Source of the DNA: [Empedobacter] haloabium
GTDB taxonomy: Bacteria; Pseudomonadota; Gammaproteobacteria; Burkholderiales; Burkholderiaceae_D
NCBI GenBank assembly: GCA_008011715.2
Contig: CP136508.1
Coordinates: 3,472,001-3,536,000, forward strand
Direction: 5' to 3'
Length of the DNA stretch: 64,000 nucleotides
Shown: piece by piece, positions 53,443 through 61,763 of the stretch
How positions within the stretch are numbered: the stretch's first letter is position 1
Layout: each line of letters opens with the position of its first letter
Made by a program: the position numbers and the translations under genes
Notes under the pieces: model-generated
Databases searched by the model: none
Told to the model about the DNA's origin: nothing
Seen by the model: only the letters and a program-made list of their open reading frames with translations

Positions 53443-54309
53443 GTGAACGACACCACTTTTGCCGCCCTGCGCCCGCGCTTGTTCGCCATCGCCTACCGCA
53501 TGCTGGGCACCCGCGCCGACGCCGAGGACGTCGTGCAGGACGCCTGGCTGCGCTGGCACGGCAGCGACCAGGCCGCCGTGCAGTCGGCCGAGGCCTGGCT
53601 CGTGACCACCACCACGCGTCTGGCGATCGACCGGCTGCGCACGCGCCAGAGCGAGCGCGAGGCCTATATCGGCTGGTGGCTGCCCGAACCGCTGGTCGAG
53701 CTGGATGAGCGCACCCCGGAACGCGCCGCCGAACTGGCCAGCGACGTGTCCGTCGCCATGCTGTGGGTGCTGGAGCGCCTGGCGCCGGAGGAGCGCGCCG
53801 CCTTCCTGATGCGCCAGGTGTTCGAGCAGGACTACGCCGACCTGGCCGCGACGCTCGGCAAGAGCGAGGCCGCGTGCCGCCAGCTGGTCCACCGCGCGCA
53901 AGAGCGGGTACGGCAGGAACAGCCCCGCTTCGCCGTCTCGCGCGACGTCCACCGGGAAGTCCTGACGGGCTTCATGCAGGCCGCCGCCACGGGCGATCGC
54001 GCCGCGATGAAGACCTTCCTCGCCAGCGACGTGCAGTTCGTCTCGGACGGCGGCGGCAAGGTGCCCTCGTTCGGCCGCATCCTGCGCGGCGCGGCCCGCA
54101 TCGCGGGGCTGTACTGGTGGGTGCAGGACCAGTACCCCGGTGCCGTCACCTACCGCATGGCGCGCATCAACGGCGAGGCGGGCCTGCTGCGCTACGTCGA
54201 CGGCACCATCGAATCGGCCCAGTCGTTCATCGTCGACGGCGGCAAGATCGTCGCCGTCTATGTCGTGCGCAATCCGGACAAGTTGGCCGGCATCGCCGCG
54301 CTGGCCTGA
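53443..54309 (+). CDS. ECF41-family RNA polymerase sigma factor with SnoaL-like extension
   Basis: With GTG at 53443 (GGAG 6 nt upstream) the product has 288 residues; an ATG at 53422 would sit almost on the predicted transcript start. Region sigma-2 lies at about 5-75 (FAIAYRMLGTRADAEDVVQDAWLRW) and sigma-4 at about 110-170 (LERLAPEERAAFLMRQVFEQDYADLAATLGKSEAACRQL in pieces). A C-terminal SnoaL-like domain of about 110 residues follows. The ECF41 landmarks are all present: WLPEPL in the linker, DGGGK and NPDKL in the extension. In this group the extension controls activity in place of an anti-sigma factor. An ECF41-type promoter stands upstream of this gene and of the CxxC gene that follows. 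Confidence 0.93.
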   Translation: MNDTTFAALRPRLFAIAYRMLGTRADAEDVVQDAWLRWHGSDQAAVQSAEAWLVTTTTRLAIDRLRTRQSEREAYIGWWLPEPLVELDERTPERAAELASDVSVAMLWVLERLAPEERAAFLMRQVFEQDYADLAATLGKSEAACRQLVHRAQERVRQEQPRFAVSRDVHREVLTGFMQAAATGDRAAMKTFLASDVQFVSDGGGKVPSFGRILRGAARIAGLYWWVQDQYPGAVTYRMARINGEAGLLRYVDGTIESAQSFIVDGGKIVAVYVVRNPDKLAGIAALA

Positions 54310-54326
54310 CGATTTTCGCGCGGCGC

Positions 54327-54353
54327 TGTCACACGGCGCGCGGCGCCAACGTC
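54327..54353 (+). promoter_or_regulatory. ECF41-type promoter of the CMD-family gene
   Basis: TGTCACA (54327-54333), 16 bp, CGTC (54350-54353) repeats the arrangement in front of the sigma gene. It lies in the gap upstream of the carboxymuconolactone decarboxylase-like gene, its expected target. Confidence 0.78.
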
Positions 54354-54407
54354 TAATCGGTATGGCGGGCGCAGGGTGCGCCCGCCGCCACACCGAAAGG
54401 AACCATC

Positions 54408-54872
54408 ATGACGCAAGCCGCCCGCCTCAACTTCTACCAGCACGCCCCCGCCAACTTCCGCGCGATGCTCGCGCTCTCGAACTCCGTCAAGGAAAGCTCG
54501 CTGGGCCTGCAACTGGCCGAGCTGGTGTTCCTGCGGGTCTCGCAGATCAACGGCTGCGGCGTCTGCATCGACATGCACTGGCGCGCCCTGGTCAAGGAAG
54601 GCCGCGACCCGCGCCACCTGAACAGCGTGCCGGCCTGGCGCGAGTCGCCCTTCTTCAGCGCGCGCGAACGGGCCGCGCTGAACTGGGCCGAAGCCGTCAA
54701 CGCCATCCCGCAACGCGAGCCGACGGACGCCGACTTCGCCCAGTTGAAGGAGCACTTCAGCGACAACGAGATCGCCGAACTGGGCTACGCGATCGCCGTG
54801 ATCCGCGGCTGGAACATGTTCAACGTCAGCCTGCGCATGCCGATTCCGGAAGTGCCGGCGCCAGGCATGTGA
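54408..54872 (+). CDS. Carboxymuconolactone decarboxylase / AhpD-like CxxC protein
   Basis: The 154-residue protein belongs to the AhpD-like CMD family. It has the redox motif in NGCGVCIDMHWRAL (CxxC followed by His four residues later), preceded by LAELVFLRVSQ and followed by ERAALNWAEAVNAI. Members act as peroxidase-like or redox proteins. A clear ribosome site (AAAGGAA) precedes the ATG. It is controlled by an ECF41 promoter 55 bp upstream and follows the sigma gene, the classical ECF41 target position. Confidence 0.93.
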   Translation: MTQAARLNFYQHAPANFRAMLALSNSVKESSLGLQLAELVFLRVSQINGCGVCIDMHWRALVKEGRDPRHLNSVPAWRESPFFSARERAALNWAEAVNAIPQREPTDADFAQLKEHFSDNEIAELGYAIAVIRGWNMFNVSLRMPIPEVPAPGM

Positions 54873-54918
54873 CAATTCGCGCAATTTCGCCGCCCCGCGC
54901 CGTGCTAAGCTCCCGCCG

Positions 54919-55260
54919 ATGGGAAAACGCACGAGAAGGCGCCGCCAGCGCGCGCAGGGACAGGCTGGCAATCCAGCGCCGCAGGGCCAACAGGGCAGCG
55001 GTGGCGACGACGGGCTGGGCATCCTTGGCCTGCTGCTCGTCTATCCCTTCGCCTGCTGGGGCCTGTATCACATCGGCGGCAAGGTCTGGCGCATCGCCAC
55101 CACGGGCAGCACGTGCCCGGCGCGCCACTGCATCTCGTGGGACGAGCATCCGTGGCGCATCGTGCACGAATTCATCGCCTACGGGGGTGTCAGCGTGCTG
55201 CTGGCGGCCATCGTGATCGGCGGCGGGATTGCGCTGCTGCGGGGTGGGAAGTTCGACTAG
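54919..55260 (+). CDS. Small membrane protein with basic N-terminus, unknown function
   Basis: The 113-residue protein begins with a strongly basic stretch (MGKRTRRRRQRAQGQ) and a Gly/Gln linker. Two membrane helices follow (GLGILGLLLVYPFACWGLYHI and GVSVLLAAIVIGGGIALL). Between them lies a loop with two cysteines (STCPARHCISW) and WDEHPWRIVHEF. No family was recognised. It is the last gene before the insertion element; whether it belongs to the ECF41 regulon is unknown. Confidence 0.68.
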   Translation: MGKRTRRRRQRAQGQAGNPAPQGQQGSGGDDGLGILGLLLVYPFACWGLYHIGGKVWRIATTGSTCPARHCISWDEHPWRIVHEFIAYGGVSVLLAAIVIGGGIALLRGGKFD

Positions 55261-55346
55261 ATCGGATAGACCAAGCCGCTAACACTAGCATGACCGCTGG
55301 CGCGCCACAGGCCACATTCCACCCAACCCCGACACCTGGGGTCAGA

Positions 55347-55355
55347 CCCGCCGGG
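55347..55355. repeat. Target-site duplication CCCGCCGGG, left copy
   Basis: This is the nine bases next to the left IS end, identical to 56648-56656 at the right end. Together with GGGGTCAGA before it and TCTGACCCC after the right copy, it marks the centre of the original palindrome. Confidence 0.85.
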
Positions 55356-56647
55356 TGTATAGCCGGGACACATAGGTAACACATGTCGGGAGACATGGGT
55401 TACACATGAAATTGCATTTTACGTCACGGCCTTGAGGTCCAGCTCCATTACTTTGTGATGGCAGAACCGGACCTCAAGAAGGCCGTCGTTGTCAGGATCG
55501 GGCCTGATCGCGACCGGCTGTCCCTGCATGCCCTCTCCGATGTAGTGGCGTTGATTGGCATACGAGATGTAGCCCTTCGCATCGACCTTTCTCACAATAT
55601 CGCTGGATAGGTACTCGATGGGCCGCAAGACACTGGGCAGTTCGCGTCCGCTGCGCTCATACCGTGTGATCGGCGGCTTCATGCCTAAAGCGTGGTGGGG
55701 GCGAAGCATGTTGTATTTGTCACGCCACTCATCGAAGGCCAACTGGCACTGAGCAATCGAACCGAAGCCGCGACGATCAAGCAGCTCTAGCTTTAGAGTA
55801 CGATGGAAGCGCTCATCTTTACCTTGCGTTTGCGGATGATACGGACGGCTATGGCTGATGCGGATACCGAGTCGAATGAGCCACACCTTGAGCTTTGTCA
55901 GCCCTTTGAGACCAGTACTTCCCCAAGGTGGACCGTTGTCAGCAGTAATTCGATCAGGCAGCCCGTAGCGCTCAAACGTCGCTTGCATCCCTGCCTGGAC
56001 AGAGCTGAATCGCTCGTTAGAACAAGCGGTAAGGCAGACGCTATAGCGGGAATGGTCATCAAGGATGGTCAGCGCATGGCATCGCCCTGCGGCCTCTGTG
56101 GTCAGCCCGAAATGTCCTTTGAAGTCCATCTGCCAAAGCGAGTTCGGTAGGTCATGCTCGAAGCGTGTCGAGGCCAAATCCTGTTTAACCGGCGCCCCAA
56201 TAACCTGGCAGCCATGGCGCTTTAAGATCGCGTCAACAGTGCTGTGGTGGGGGCGTGGCAGATGCTCGGGCAAGAGCTCACGCAGCTTGCGTGAGCCCCA
56301 GCATGGATTCTCCAAATGCAGCGCTAGCACCTGCAGCTCTAGTTCATCCGACGAGCTTGCAGGCGATGAGTGGGGTCTACGCGATTGCTCGAACAGCCCC
56401 TCCGCACCATGGTTGGCATATCGATCGAGCCATTTGTATGCAGTCTTCCGGCTGATTTGGAACGCCCGGCAGAGGGCAGCGATGTTAGCTTCCGGAGCTT
56501 GGGCGAGCATGACAAACTCGAGTCGGGACGACATAGTGGTGGACTCCTTCCAAGGCATTGCACGCTCCTGTTAGTTGCTGTGCAATGATCATAAAAGGTG
56601 TTACCTATGTCTCCCGACAAGTGTTACCTATGTCTCCCGCCCAAACA
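55356..56647. mobile_element. IS481-family insertion sequence, intact, with 9-bp target duplication
   Basis: The 1292-bp element is bounded by inverted ends TGTATAGCCGGGACACATAG (left) and the related TGTTTGGGCGGGAGACATAG (right, complementary strand). It is flanked on both sides by CCCGCCGGG (55347-55355 and 56648-56656). Joining the flanks over one duplicate restores a 27-bp palindrome identical to that at 42218-42244. At each end the terminal motif CGGGAsACATrGGTwACAC occurs twice, 23 bp apart. One transposase gene fills the interior. Confidence 0.88.
55419..56558 (-). CDS. IS481-family transposase
   Basis: The 379-residue DDE transposase has an N-terminal helix-turn-helix (about 20-55, IAALCRAFQISRKTAYKWLDRY) and the integrase core. 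The DDE residues lie in WQMDFKGHF (first Asp), TADNGPPWGS (second Asp) and GKDERFHRTLKLELL (Glu); HPQTQGKDERFHR is characteristic of this group. AGGAG lies 7 nt before the ATG at 56558; MSSRLEF is an alternative in-frame start. No frameshift or internal stop is present, so the element is potentially active. Confidence 0.95.
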   Translation of the reverse strand: MPWKESTTMSSRLEFVMLAQAPEANIAALCRAFQISRKTAYKWLDRYANHGAEGLFEQSRRPHSSPASSSDELELQVLALHLENPCWGSRKLRELLPEHLPRPHHSTVDAILKRHGCQVIGAPVKQDLASTRFEHDLPNSLWQMDFKGHFGLTTEAAGRCHALTILDDHSRYSVCLTACSNERFSSVQAGMQATFERYGLPDRITADNGPPWGSTGLKGLTKLKVWLIRLGIRISHSRPYHPQTQGKDERFHRTLKLELLDRRGFGSIAQCQLAFDEWRDKYNMLRPHHALGMKPPITRYERSGRELPSVLRPIEYLSSDIVRKVDAKGYISYANQRHYIGEGMQGQPVAIRPDPDNDGLLEVRFCHHKVMELDLKAVT

Positions 56648-56681
56648 CCCGCCGGGTCTGACCCCGGCTTGTGGTTCCGGG

Positions 56682-57875
56682 TTAAAAGAATTCACGCCAC
56701 TCGGCCAGCCAGGCCGGCACATCCTCGACGGCCATCGGGCTGGCGATGTAGTAGCCCTGCGCGTAGGTGCAGCCCAGGCCCTGCAGGAAATCCCAGTCCT
56801 GCTTGGTCTCGACGCCGACAGCGCAGGAGCGCCGGTCCAGGCTGCGCGCCAGGCCCAGGTACGATTTCAACACCGTGCCGAGCGCGCGCTTCCTGGATGC
56901 GCCGTCGACGAAGCTGCGGTCGATCTTCAGTTCCGAGAACGGAATGCTGGCCAGCAGCTGCAGGTTGGAGCGCCCCGTGCCGTAGTCGTCGATCGCCAGG
57001 CTGAAGCCCATCATGCGCAGCCGCAGCAGCCGCTCCAGCAGGTGCGGGTCGTGCTGCAGCACCGTCGATTCCGTGATCTCGAACGTGATATAGCCCGGCA
57101 GGATGCGGTGCCGCTCCAGGCAGGCCGTGATCTGGCCCACGAACTGTGGGTGGGACAGGGTGCTGGGCGCCACGTTGACGGAAAACGAGATCGGGATGCC
57201 CTGGTCGTGCAGGGTGCGGCAGGCCGCCACGGACTTCTCGATCATGCTCCAGTCGAGGAAGTCGATCCGCCCGTTCGCCTCCAGCACGGGCACGAAGGCG
57301 GAAGGCCCCAGCACGCCGTGCTGCGGGTGGCGCCAGCGCGCGAACATCTCCAGGCCCTTCAGCTGGCCGGTCTCCAGTTCGATCTTCGGCTGGAAGAACG
57401 GATCGAATTCGCGCGCCTGCAGGCCCTTGCCGACTTCCGCGAACGTGAACGCAGGATGTGCCGGCTCCGGCACCGGCGTGCCGGGCGGCGTGTAGTGGGC
57501 GATCAGCTTTTCCAGCCGGCCGACCGTGGCCGGCTTGGCCGACGTGCCCAGCAGGTCGACACCATAGGCCAGCGCCATCGTCTCGACGGAAAACAGGATG
57601 TCGCCGCTTTGCGCGCCGACGACGATCAGGCCGGCGCGGCATTTTTCCTCGGCCAGCCGGCGGATCAGCTCCAGGCCGTCCATGCCCGGCAGCGCCAGGT
57701 CGATGACGGCGATGTCGATCGGCGGCGCGGCGCCCTGCACGGCCAGCAGCGCGGCGTGGCCGTCCGGCACCGTGTGGATGTGCTGCGCGCCGAGGCTGCG
57801 CAGCAGGCCGGCCAGCAGCTCGCGCTGTACCGGTTCGGCTTCGGCGACGAGAAACTGCAGCTGTGCGATGTCCAT
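56682..57875 (-). CDS. Response regulator with C-terminal EAL domain, degenerate catalytic motif
   Basis: The 397-residue protein has an N-terminal receiver-like domain (about 1-120; VIDLALPGMDGLELIRRL with the candidate phosphoacceptor Asp near 58) and an EAL domain (about 145-390). EAL proteins hydrolyse c-di-GMP, but here the name motif reads EMF (GLEMFARWRH) and the usual AEGVE reads AVGVE. Other landmarks are kept: SVNVAPSTL, FEITESTV, IDDYGTG, ELKIDRSFV and AQGYYIASPM. It may be weakly active or only bind c-di-GMP. GGGAG stands 5 nt before the start. The IS element lies 34 bp beyond its 3' end. Confidence 0.9.
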   Translation of the reverse strand: MDIAQLQFLVAEAEPVQRELLAGLLRSLGAQHIHTVPDGHAALLAVQGAAPPIDIAVIDLALPGMDGLELIRRLAEEKCRAGLIVVGAQSGDILFSVETMALAYGVDLLGTSAKPATVGRLEKLIAHYTPPGTPVPEPAHPAFTFAEVGKGLQAREFDPFFQPKIELETGQLKGLEMFARWRHPQHGVLGPSAFVPVLEANGRIDFLDWSMIEKSVAACRTLHDQGIPISFSVNVAPSTLSHPQFVGQITACLERHRILPGYITFEITESTVLQHDPHLLERLLRLRMMGFSLAIDDYGTGRSNLQLLASIPFSELKIDRSFVDGASRKRALGTVLKSYLGLARSLDRRSCAVGVETKQDWDFLQGLGCTYAQGYYIASPMAVEDVPAWLAEWREFF

Positions 57876-57916
57876 CGACGCTCCCGTGTTGTGTGCCCCC
57901 TCTACAGTGGCGGGCT

Positions 57917-58702
57917 TCAGTCGAGATTCTGCCTGACTTGCTCGAAAAAGCATACCGCCGCACACGCGGCCACGTTGAGCGATTCGACCTGGCCCAGGTG
58001 CGGGATGACGACCTGGTGGCGCGCCAGGTTCAGCAGCTGGTCCGACACGCCCTGCCCCTCGTGGCCGAAGACCCAGGCAACCGGCTGTTTCAGGTCGACG
58101 TCGTACAGGCGCTGGCGCGCGTAGCCGCTGGTGGCCAGGGTGGCGATCGGCGCACCGTCCAGCAGGGGCGCGAGCTCGACGTTTTCGAAGATGTCCAGCA
58201 CGAAGTGCGCCCCCATCGCGGCGCGCAGCACCTTGGGGGACCAGCAGAAGGCCGTGCCGGCACTGCAGTAGACTTCGCGGATGCCGGCGGCGGCCGCGCT
58301 GCGCAGGATCGAGCCGACGTTGCCGGGGTCCTGCACGTTATCGAGCAGCACCGCGTTGACGGACAGCGCCGCCGGCGTGGCGCGCTGCGGCGTCTCGACC
58401 AGGAACATGATGCCGACGCCATGCTCGACCTGGCTCAGCGCCGCGTACAGCGCATCCGGGAAGCACAGCACGTGCGCGTGCTCGGCTTCCAGGCCCGCCA
58501 CGATGGCGGCGACTTCGGGGTTGTGCAGCGCGGTTTCGCTGACGATGCACTGCTCGGGATGGCCGCGCAGCTGCAGCCACGTTTCGCACAGGTGCACCCC
58601 GTCGAGCAGCGTGCGGCCGGCCTTGCGGCGCGCCTGCGAGCTGGTGGCCAGGTGCTTCAGGTCCTTGTATTGCGCGTTGTCGCGCGAGGTGATGGTCTTC
58701 AA
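57917..58702 (-). CDS. TrmH/SpoU-family RNA 2'-O-methyltransferase
   Basis: The 261-residue protein has an N-terminal substrate-binding part (LLDGVHLCETWLQLRG) and the knotted SPOUT domain (about 110-260). The family motifs are VLLDNVQDPGNVGSILRSAAAAGI (motif 1), AWVFGHEGQGVS (motif 2) and VVIPHLGQVESLNVAACAAVCFFE in pieces (motif 3). It resembles the RlmB/TsnR group; the exact rRNA or tRNA site cannot be inferred. It is encoded next to rnhB at the end of the lipid A operon. Confidence 0.93.
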   Translation of the reverse strand: MKTITSRDNAQYKDLKHLATSSQARRKAGRTLLDGVHLCETWLQLRGHPEQCIVSETALHNPEVAAIVAGLEAEHAHVLCFPDALYAALSQVEHGVGIMFLVETPQRATPAALSVNAVLLDNVQDPGNVGSILRSAAAAGIREVYCSAGTAFCWSPKVLRAAMGAHFVLDIFENVELAPLLDGAPIATLATSGYARQRLYDVDLKQPVAWVFGHEGQGVSDQLLNLARHQVVIPHLGQVESLNVAACAAVCFFEQVRQNLD

Positions 58703-58715
58703 GTTCGGCTTTTCT

Positions 58716-59336
58716 TCAGAACGCCAGCTCGATCAGCTCGCGCACGGGCGCGAACGAGCGCCGGTGCACCGGCGACACGCCATGCGTGCGCAGGGCTTCC
58801 AGGTGCTGCGCGGTGCCGTAGCCCTTGTGCTGGTCGAAGCCGTATTGCGGGTATTTTTTATGCAGCTTGCGCAGTGCCTCGTCGCGCGCCGTCTTGGCCA
58901 GGATCGAGGCGGCGGAGATCGATTCGATCTTGTCGTCGCCGTCGACGATGGCGATCGTCTGGATACGCATCACCGGGCACTTGTTGCCGTCGATCAGGGC
59001 CAGGGTGGGGATCGTCTCGAGCGCATGCACGGCGCGCTTCATCGCCAGGAGCGAAGCCTGCAGGATGTTCAGCTTGTCGATTTCCGCCTCGGAGGCCTTG
59101 GCAATCGCCCAGGCCACGCAATCGCGCTTGATCAGCGGCGCCAGCTCCTCGCGCCGCGCCTCCGTCAGCTTCTTCGAGTCGCGCAGGCCGTCGATGGGGC
59201 GCTCGCGGTGCAGGATGACGGCGGCCGCGTACACCGGCCCGGCCAGCGGGCCGCGTCCGGCTTCATCCACGCCGCAGATGATCTCGTCGAGGGAGTACGG
59301 CAAGTCGTCGAACAGGCCGGTCTGCATGGTATTCAT
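58716..59336 (-). CDS. rnhB: Ribonuclease HII
   Basis: RNase HII removes ribonucleotides from DNA. The 206-residue product from the ATG at 59336 (overlapping the lpxB stop as ATGA) has the metal-binding motif [21 protein letters not shown] with the Asp-Glu pair. [23 protein letters not shown] and [12 protein letters not shown] also match the family. The catalytic acids are all present. A position after lpxB is common in Gram-negatives. Confidence 0.97.
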   Translation of the reverse strand: MNTMQTGLFDDLPYSLDEIICGVDEAGRGPLAGPVYAAAVILHRERPIDGLRDSKKLTEARREELAPLIKRDCVAWAIAKASEAEIDKLNILQASLLAMKRAVHALETIPTLALIDGNKCPVMRIQTIAIVDGDDKIESISAASILAKTARDEALRKLHKKYPQYGFDQHKGYGTAQHLEALRTHGVSPVHRRSFAPVRELIELAF

Positions 59337-60505
59337 CGGTTTCGGTTTGCTTCGATTACTTTCATTACCGCCGCCGCGCTCTCGTCCGCGCTGTTGCGCA
59401 GCAGGCTGTGGTGCATGTCCGTGAAGCGCTGCACCAGGGCCAGCCGGTGCGGCACGTCCGTCAGCTGCCGCCACATCGCCTCGGCCAGCGCCTCGGCGCT
59501 GGCATGGTGCTGCAGCAGCTCCGGCACCAGGAACTCGCGCGCCAGGATGTTGGGCATGCCGATCCACGGCTGGTAACCCATGTGGCGCATGATTTCCCAC
59601 GATGCCCGCATCATTTTATACGCGATCACCATCGGCTTCTTGAACAGCGCCACTTCCAGCGACGCGGTGCCGGATGCCACCAGCACCGCGTCGGCCGCGC
59701 AGATGGCCGTGTGGCTCTGGCCGTCCAGCAGCTGCACCGGCACGTCCTGCAGGCCCGCCTGCGCCACCAGCTCGAGGAAATACTGCTTCTGCCTTTCCCC
59801 CGCCATCGGCGCCACGAAGCGCAGCGAGCGGTCGCGCTGCAGCAGCAGCTTCAGTGCTCCCACGAACGCGACGGTGTTGTACTTCAGTTCCCCCATCCGG
59901 CTGCCCGGCATCAGGGTGACCACGTTGGCGTCCTCCGGCAGGCCCAGCGCGCGGCGCGCCGCCGCCGTGTCGGGCGCCAGCGGAATCACTTCCGCCAGCG
60001 GATGGCCGACGTAGGTGACCGGCACGCCGGCCTTTTCGTAGATCGCCTGCTCGAACGGAAATACCACCAGCATGTGCGAGACGGAGCGGACGATCTTCTT
60101 GATGCGGCCACCGCGCCAGGCCCAGATCTGCGGCCCGATGTAATGCATCGTCGGGATGCCGGCGTCCTTCAGCTGCGCTTCCAGGCCCAGGTTGAAACCC
60201 GGGTAGTCGGCGCCGATGAACACGGCCGGGCGCTCGGCGATCAGGCGGTCGCGCAGCGCGTTCTGGATGCCTTTCAGTTCGCGGTAGCGCGGGATGATCT
60301 CGAACAGCCCGCGCACCGTCATCGTTTCCATCGGCCAGTGCGATTCGAAGCCCTGGGCGATCATCTGCGGTCCGCCGATACCGTGGAAGCGCGTGCGCGG
60401 CAGGTGCCGGCGCAGGCCGGACAGCAGGCGCCCCGCCAGCAGGTCGCCGGACGGCTCGCCCGCCACCAGGGCGACCGAGCCGACGCTGTCAGCGGACGAT
60501 GCCAC
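59333..60505 (-). CDS. lpxB: Lipid-A-disaccharide synthase
   Basis: LpxB joins UDP-diacylglucosamine and lipid X to form the lipid A disaccharide at the inner membrane. The 390-residue protein contains [29 protein letters not shown] and the characteristic [27 protein letters not shown] and [13 protein letters not shown] also fit the family. It overlaps lpxA by 17 bp and rnhB by 4 bp in one operon. Confidence 0.97.
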   Translation of the reverse strand: MASSADSVGSVALVAGEPSGDLLAGRLLSGLRRHLPRTRFHGIGGPQMIAQGFESHWPMETMTVRGLFEIIPRYRELKGIQNALRDRLIAERPAVFIGADYPGFNLGLEAQLKDAGIPTMHYIGPQIWAWRGGRIKKIVRSVSHMLVVFPFEQAIYEKAGVPVTYVGHPLAEVIPLAPDTAAARRALGLPEDANVVTLMPGSRMGELKYNTVAFVGALKLLLQRDRSLRFVAPMAGERQKQYFLELVAQAGLQDVPVQLLDGQSHTAICAADAVLVASGTASLEVALFKKPMVIAYKMMRASWEIMRHMGYQPWIGMPNILAREFLVPELLQHHASAEALAEAMWRQLTDVPHRLALVQRFTDMHHSLLRNSADESAAAVMKVIEANRNR

Positions 60506-61277
60506 GGGTCGCGGTATCGAGGAAGGTGCGGAATGCGCGCAGGTGTTCGGCCGCGTCCGGCGTGGCCTGCTCCTGCTCCAGCAGCGCAGCCTTGGCCTCT
60601 TCCAGCGTCAGGCCGGAGCGGTACAGGGTCTTGTACGCGGCGCGCAGCGCGTTGATCTGCTCGCGCGTGAAGCCGCGCCGCTTCAGGCCCTCGATATTGA
60701 TGCCGTGCGCCTGCGCCGGGTTACCGTTCAACAGCACGAACGGCGGCACGTCCTGGGTCAGGCTGGTGCTCATGCCGACGAAGGCGTGGGCGCCGATCTT
60801 GCAGAACTGGTGCACGTTGGCGTAGCCGCTCATGATGACCCAGTCGCCGATCTCCACGTGACCCGCCATCTGCGCGTTGTTCGAGAAGATCGTGTTGTTG
60901 CCGACCACGCAGTCGTGCGCCAGGTGGACGTAGGCCGAGATCCAGTTGTCGTTGCCCAGCTTCGTCACGCCCTTGTCCTGCACCGTGCCCAGGTTGAACG
61001 TGCAGAACTCGCGAATCGTGTTGCGGTCGCCCACTTCCAGGCGGGTCGGTTCGCCCTGCCACTTCTTGTCCTGCGGCGGCGCGCCGATCGAGGAGAACTG
61101 GAAGAACTTGTTGTCGCAACCGATCGTCGTATGGCCTTCGATGACGACGTGCGGCCCGACCCAGGTACGGTCGCCGATGACCACGTCGGGACCGACGATC
61201 GAGTAGGCGCCGATCTCGACGCCTTCGCCCAGCTGCGCCTTCGGGTCGACGATCGCGCTTGGATGGATGGTAGCCAT
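60489..61277 (-). CDS. lpxA: Acyl-ACP--UDP-GlcNAc O-acyltransferase
   Basis: LpxA starts lipid A synthesis by adding a hydroxyacyl chain to UDP-GlcNAc. The 262-residue product has the left-handed beta-helix of hexapeptide repeats (IHPSAIVDPKAQLGEGVEIGAYSIVGPDVVIGD in pieces). The active-site region HLAHDCVVGNNTIFSNNAQMAGHV and the helical C-terminus (FTREQINALRAAYKTLYRSGLTLEEA in pieces) are conserved. The length is exactly typical. Confidence 0.97.
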   Translation of the reverse strand: MATIHPSAIVDPKAQLGEGVEIGAYSIVGPDVVIGDRTWVGPHVVIEGHTTIGCDNKFFQFSSIGAPPQDKKWQGEPTRLEVGDRNTIREFCTFNLGTVQDKGVTKLGNDNWISAYVHLAHDCVVGNNTIFSNNAQMAGHVEIGDWVIMSGYANVHQFCKIGAHAFVGMSTSLTQDVPPFVLLNGNPAQAHGINIEGLKRRGFTREQINALRAAYKTLYRSGLTLEEAKAALLEQEQATPDAAEHLRAFRTFLDTATRGIVR

Positions 61278-61295
61278 GCCTGCCTCCGCCGTGCG

Positions 61296-61763
61296 TTACG
61301 CTTCGACCGTGTTACGGATGGTGCACATCAGGTCCGCCTCGACGGCCACCTGGCCGTCCACGCTGCCCACGGCCTTGTACTTCCAGATGCCGCGCGAGGT
61401 ACGCAGGATCTCGACATCCATCTTCAGCTGGTCGCCAGGCCCCACCGGGCGCTTGAAGCGGGTGTTGTCGATGCCGACGAAATACACCACCGAGTTCTCG
61501 TCCGGCTTCACGTTGGTCGACAGGAACGACAGCAGCGCGGCCGTCTGCGCCATCGCCTCGATCATCAGCACGCCCGGCATCACCGGCTTGTGCGGGAAGT
61601 GGCCGTTGAAGAATTCCTCGTTGGCGGTCACGTTCTTGATCGCGGTGATCGTCTTGTTCGCTTCCCAGGTCAGCACCCGGTCCACCAGCAGCATCGGATA
61701 GCGGTGCGGCAGCAGGGCCTTGATCTGGTTGATGTCGAGCGTCTTGTTGTCTGCAGTCGTCAT
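61296..61763 (-). CDS. fabZ: 3-hydroxyacyl-ACP dehydratase FabZ
   Basis: FabZ dehydrates beta-hydroxyacyl-ACP in fatty-acid elongation and competes with lipid A synthesis for the same intermediate. The 155-residue hot-dog protein has the catalytic block [25 protein letters not shown] in pieces (His and Glu of the active site), [15 protein letters not shown] and [15 protein letters not shown]. Its ATG overlaps the lpxD stop (ATGA). Confidence 0.97.
   Translation of the reverse strand: MTTADNKTLDINQIKALLPHRYPMLLVDRVLTWEANKTITAIKNVTANEEFFNGHFPHKPVMPGVLMIEAMAQTAALLSFLSTNVKPDENSVVYFVGIDNTRFKRPVGPGDQLKMDVEILRTSRGIWKYKAVGSVDGQVAVEADLMCTIRNTVEA

Noticed and set aside
55384..56619. The inner inverted repeats as the true IS ends.
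   Set aside because: No target duplication borders them. The outer ends at 55356 and 56647 have a 9-bp duplication and rebuild a known palindrome when removed.
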